Positions 62,787 through 64,000 of a stretch of 64,000 nucleotides of DNA are shown here, one piece after another. This DNA comes from an uncultured Alphaproteobacteria bacterium (GTDB taxonomy: Bacteria; Pseudomonadota; Alphaproteobacteria; Caulobacterales; Caulobacteraceae). The DNA is taken from contig CAIOSI010000022.1 of the NCBI GenBank assembly GCA_903860975.1, positions 62,001 through 126,000 of the forward strand, written 5' to 3'. Positions within the stretch are counted from its first letter, which is position 1. The number at the start of each line of letters is the position of its first letter. The position numbers and the translations under genes are program-made. A model generated the notes under the pieces. The model had not been told where the DNA came from. It ran no database searches and saw only the letters and a program-made list of their open reading frames with translations.

Positions 62787-64000
62787 TTATGCCGAAAAAC
62801 GCCGCGCACCATCCAGCCATGTTGAGTGAATAGCGATCTTCTGGATTTCGTCGGGTGGAACAAGATTTGGGTCTTTTTCAAGGACCACGAAATCTGCGGC
62901 CTTTCCCTTTTCGAGGCTGCCACAGACATGATCCAGATGGCACTGCCAAGCTGCATCAATGGTCATGGCGCGAATGGCCTGCATGGGCGTGATGCGCTCA
63001 GCCGGGTTCAAGACCTCACCCCCGTCAATCATATCCCGAACCACAGCGTTCTGGATGCAGCGCAGGGGATCAATGGGCGTGACATTGTAGTCAGAGTGAA
63101 GCGAAATCCTCAGCCCGCCATTCAAGGCGGAACGGCAGGGATCTAGGCGGTCAGCGCGCGCCGGGCCCAGAATGTGGTCCCGGAAGGCCCGTCCCCAGAA
63201 ATGCACATGGCCAATCAGAAAGGACGGCGACAGACCCAGCTTTCCCATGCGGACAATCTGATCATCGTGCAGAATACTGCAGTGTTCGATACGGTGCCGC
63301 AGAGGGCGACCACCACCCGGTCCCACAACATGTTCGAAGGCCGATAGCACCGTGTCTATGGCCGCATCGCCATTAGCGTGGACCCCGATCTGCCAGCCCG
63401 CATCGTGGGCTTGGCGAATGACATGCTCAATTTCTTCGGGCGTATAGTTCAAGGCCCCACGGTTTTCGGAATTCAGATAGGGCGTCCTTTGGTATCCGGT
63501 CCCGCCTTGGTTTGATCCATCTGCCCAGGCCTTAATGCCGTTCAGCGAAAAACGGCCAGCACGGACCCCCGGTCGCAGCCCAAGTTCGGTCCATTTCGCA
63601 AAATGGGTCGAAACCAGAAAACCCGCATAGCGGACCCCGGGATCGCCAGCCATGACCTTATCGATCAGGGCAAGATCGGCCTCGGCAAACAGTCCACCAA
63701 TGCCGCAGTCATGAACGGCGGTGCAGCCTTTGGACGCCGCATCATCCAGGTCTGCCCGCAGGAACCCTGCAAGCTGCTCCAGGGTTGGATTGGGCAGTTT
63801 GGCGATGAAGGGTTGAAAGGCACCAGGTTCCTCAAGCCGACCCGACAGTTCACCACGGGGGTCTCTACCGAACCGGGACTGCGGAGGATCTGGGGTATCG
63901 CGGGTGATCCCCGCCAACTGGATGGCCTTGCTGTTGACATAGGCAACGTGCCCGTTGGACTCCAGGACAAAGACTGGGGTCGAAGGTGCCAGCGCATCAA
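62787..64000 (-). CDS. YtcJ-like amidohydrolase, 5' end outside window
   Basis: Partial; the coding frame is open to the window end (reads through PSTPVFVLESNGHVAYVNSK), so the N-terminus with the metal-binding HxH is missing. About 404 residues are seen. Family markers: FVLESNGHVAYVNS, the metal-ligand regions VHANGDAAIDTVL, RHRIEHC and SLHSDYNVTPIDPL, a WADGSNQGGTGYQ loop and C-terminal GSLEKGKAADFVVLEKDP. These are metal-dependent hydrolases with unknown substrates (YtcJ group). The stop at 62787 is 33 bases from the crystallin-like gene start on the same strand. Confidence 0.9.
   Translation of the reverse strand, partial: DALAPSTPVFVLESNGHVAYVNSKAIQLAGITRDTPDPPQSRFGRDPRGELSGRLEEPGAFQPFIAKLPNPTLEQLAGFLRADLDDAASKGCTAVHDCGIGGLFAEADLALIDKVMAGDPGVRYAGFLVSTHFAKWTELGLRPGVRAGRFSLNGIKAWADGSNQGGTGYQRTPYLNSENRGALNYTPEEIEHVIRQAHDAGWQIGVHANGDAAIDTVLSAFEHVVGPGGGRPLRHRIEHCSILHDDQIVRMGKLGLSPSFLIGHVHFWGRAFRDHILGPARADRLDPCRSALNGGLRISLHSDYNVTPIDPLRCIQNAVVRDMIDGGEVLNPAERITPMQAIRAMTIDAAWQCHLDHVCGSLEKGKAADFVVLEKDPNLVPPDEIQKIAIHSTWLDGARRFSA

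Overview
The window is a continuous chromosomal segment from a GC-rich alphaproteobacterium of the order Caulobacterales, most like Caulobacter or Phenylobacterium. The strongest evidence is the divK-pleD pair (a single-domain response regulator followed by a REC-REC-GGDEF diguanylate cyclase with Asp53 and an RAID inhibitory site), next to rpmG, a Nudix gene, rnr and topA, plus a ClpS whose length and conserved core match the Caulobacter protein. I saw no transposase, integrase, phage gene, CRISPR array or rRNA. One tRNA (Ser-GCT) is present. Genus is an inference.

Layout. 0.2-5.2 kb (mostly minus): clpA-clpS proteolysis, a zinc-ribbon DNA polymerase IV and a ROK sugar kinase. 5.3-10.8 kb: M13 peptidase, RNase H-like protein, HAD phosphatase, divK-pleD, rpmG. 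10.9-22.6 kb: Nudix, a broken TMEM175-like gene, rnr, an alpha/beta hydrolase, topA, a Cys-rich secreted protein, plsY, a small coupled ORF, a catalytically dead pyrC and pyrB. The dprA gene commonly found between plsY and topA in related genomes is absent. 22.7-28.3 kb: frameshifted DUF1993 gene, ruvX, and the gatC-gatA / gatB amidotransferase genes, with a 69-bp patch of foreign-looking synonymous codons in gatB. 28.3-35.9 kb is accessory: RcnB-like, GST, Sel1-like, a PEP-CTERM gene with an in-frame stop, tRNA-Ser, small envelope proteins, an orphan Rieske protein and a slipin. 35.9-43.1 kb: kynureninase, two hydrolases, and a single-polypeptide EgtB-EgtD fusion for ergothioneine synthesis. 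43.3-50.4 kb: two-component system, MBL hydrolase, amino-acid permease, hrpB. 50.7-59 kb: Tat-exported FMN alpha-hydroxy-acid dehydrogenase with a CXXCH motif, two RNA methyltransferases, TetR regulator, slt, dapA-smpB-GNAT. 59-64 kb is less GC-rich: an isochorismatase-like protein with a changed catalytic Asp, a hybrid histidine kinase, a beta/gamma-crystallin-like secreted protein and a partial amidohydrolase.

Core functions are housekeeping: proteolysis, pyrimidine synthesis, Asn/Gln-tRNA amidation, RNA decay, DNA topology, cell-cycle signalling and ribosome rescue. The most unusual items are the EgtB-EgtD fusion (domain order opposite to fungal Egt1), the CXXCH-bearing FMN enzyme, the gatB codon patch, the isochorismatase/kinase pair and several genes broken by a single stop or frameshift. 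Functions are assigned from recognised motifs and family memory only; no database search was possible.
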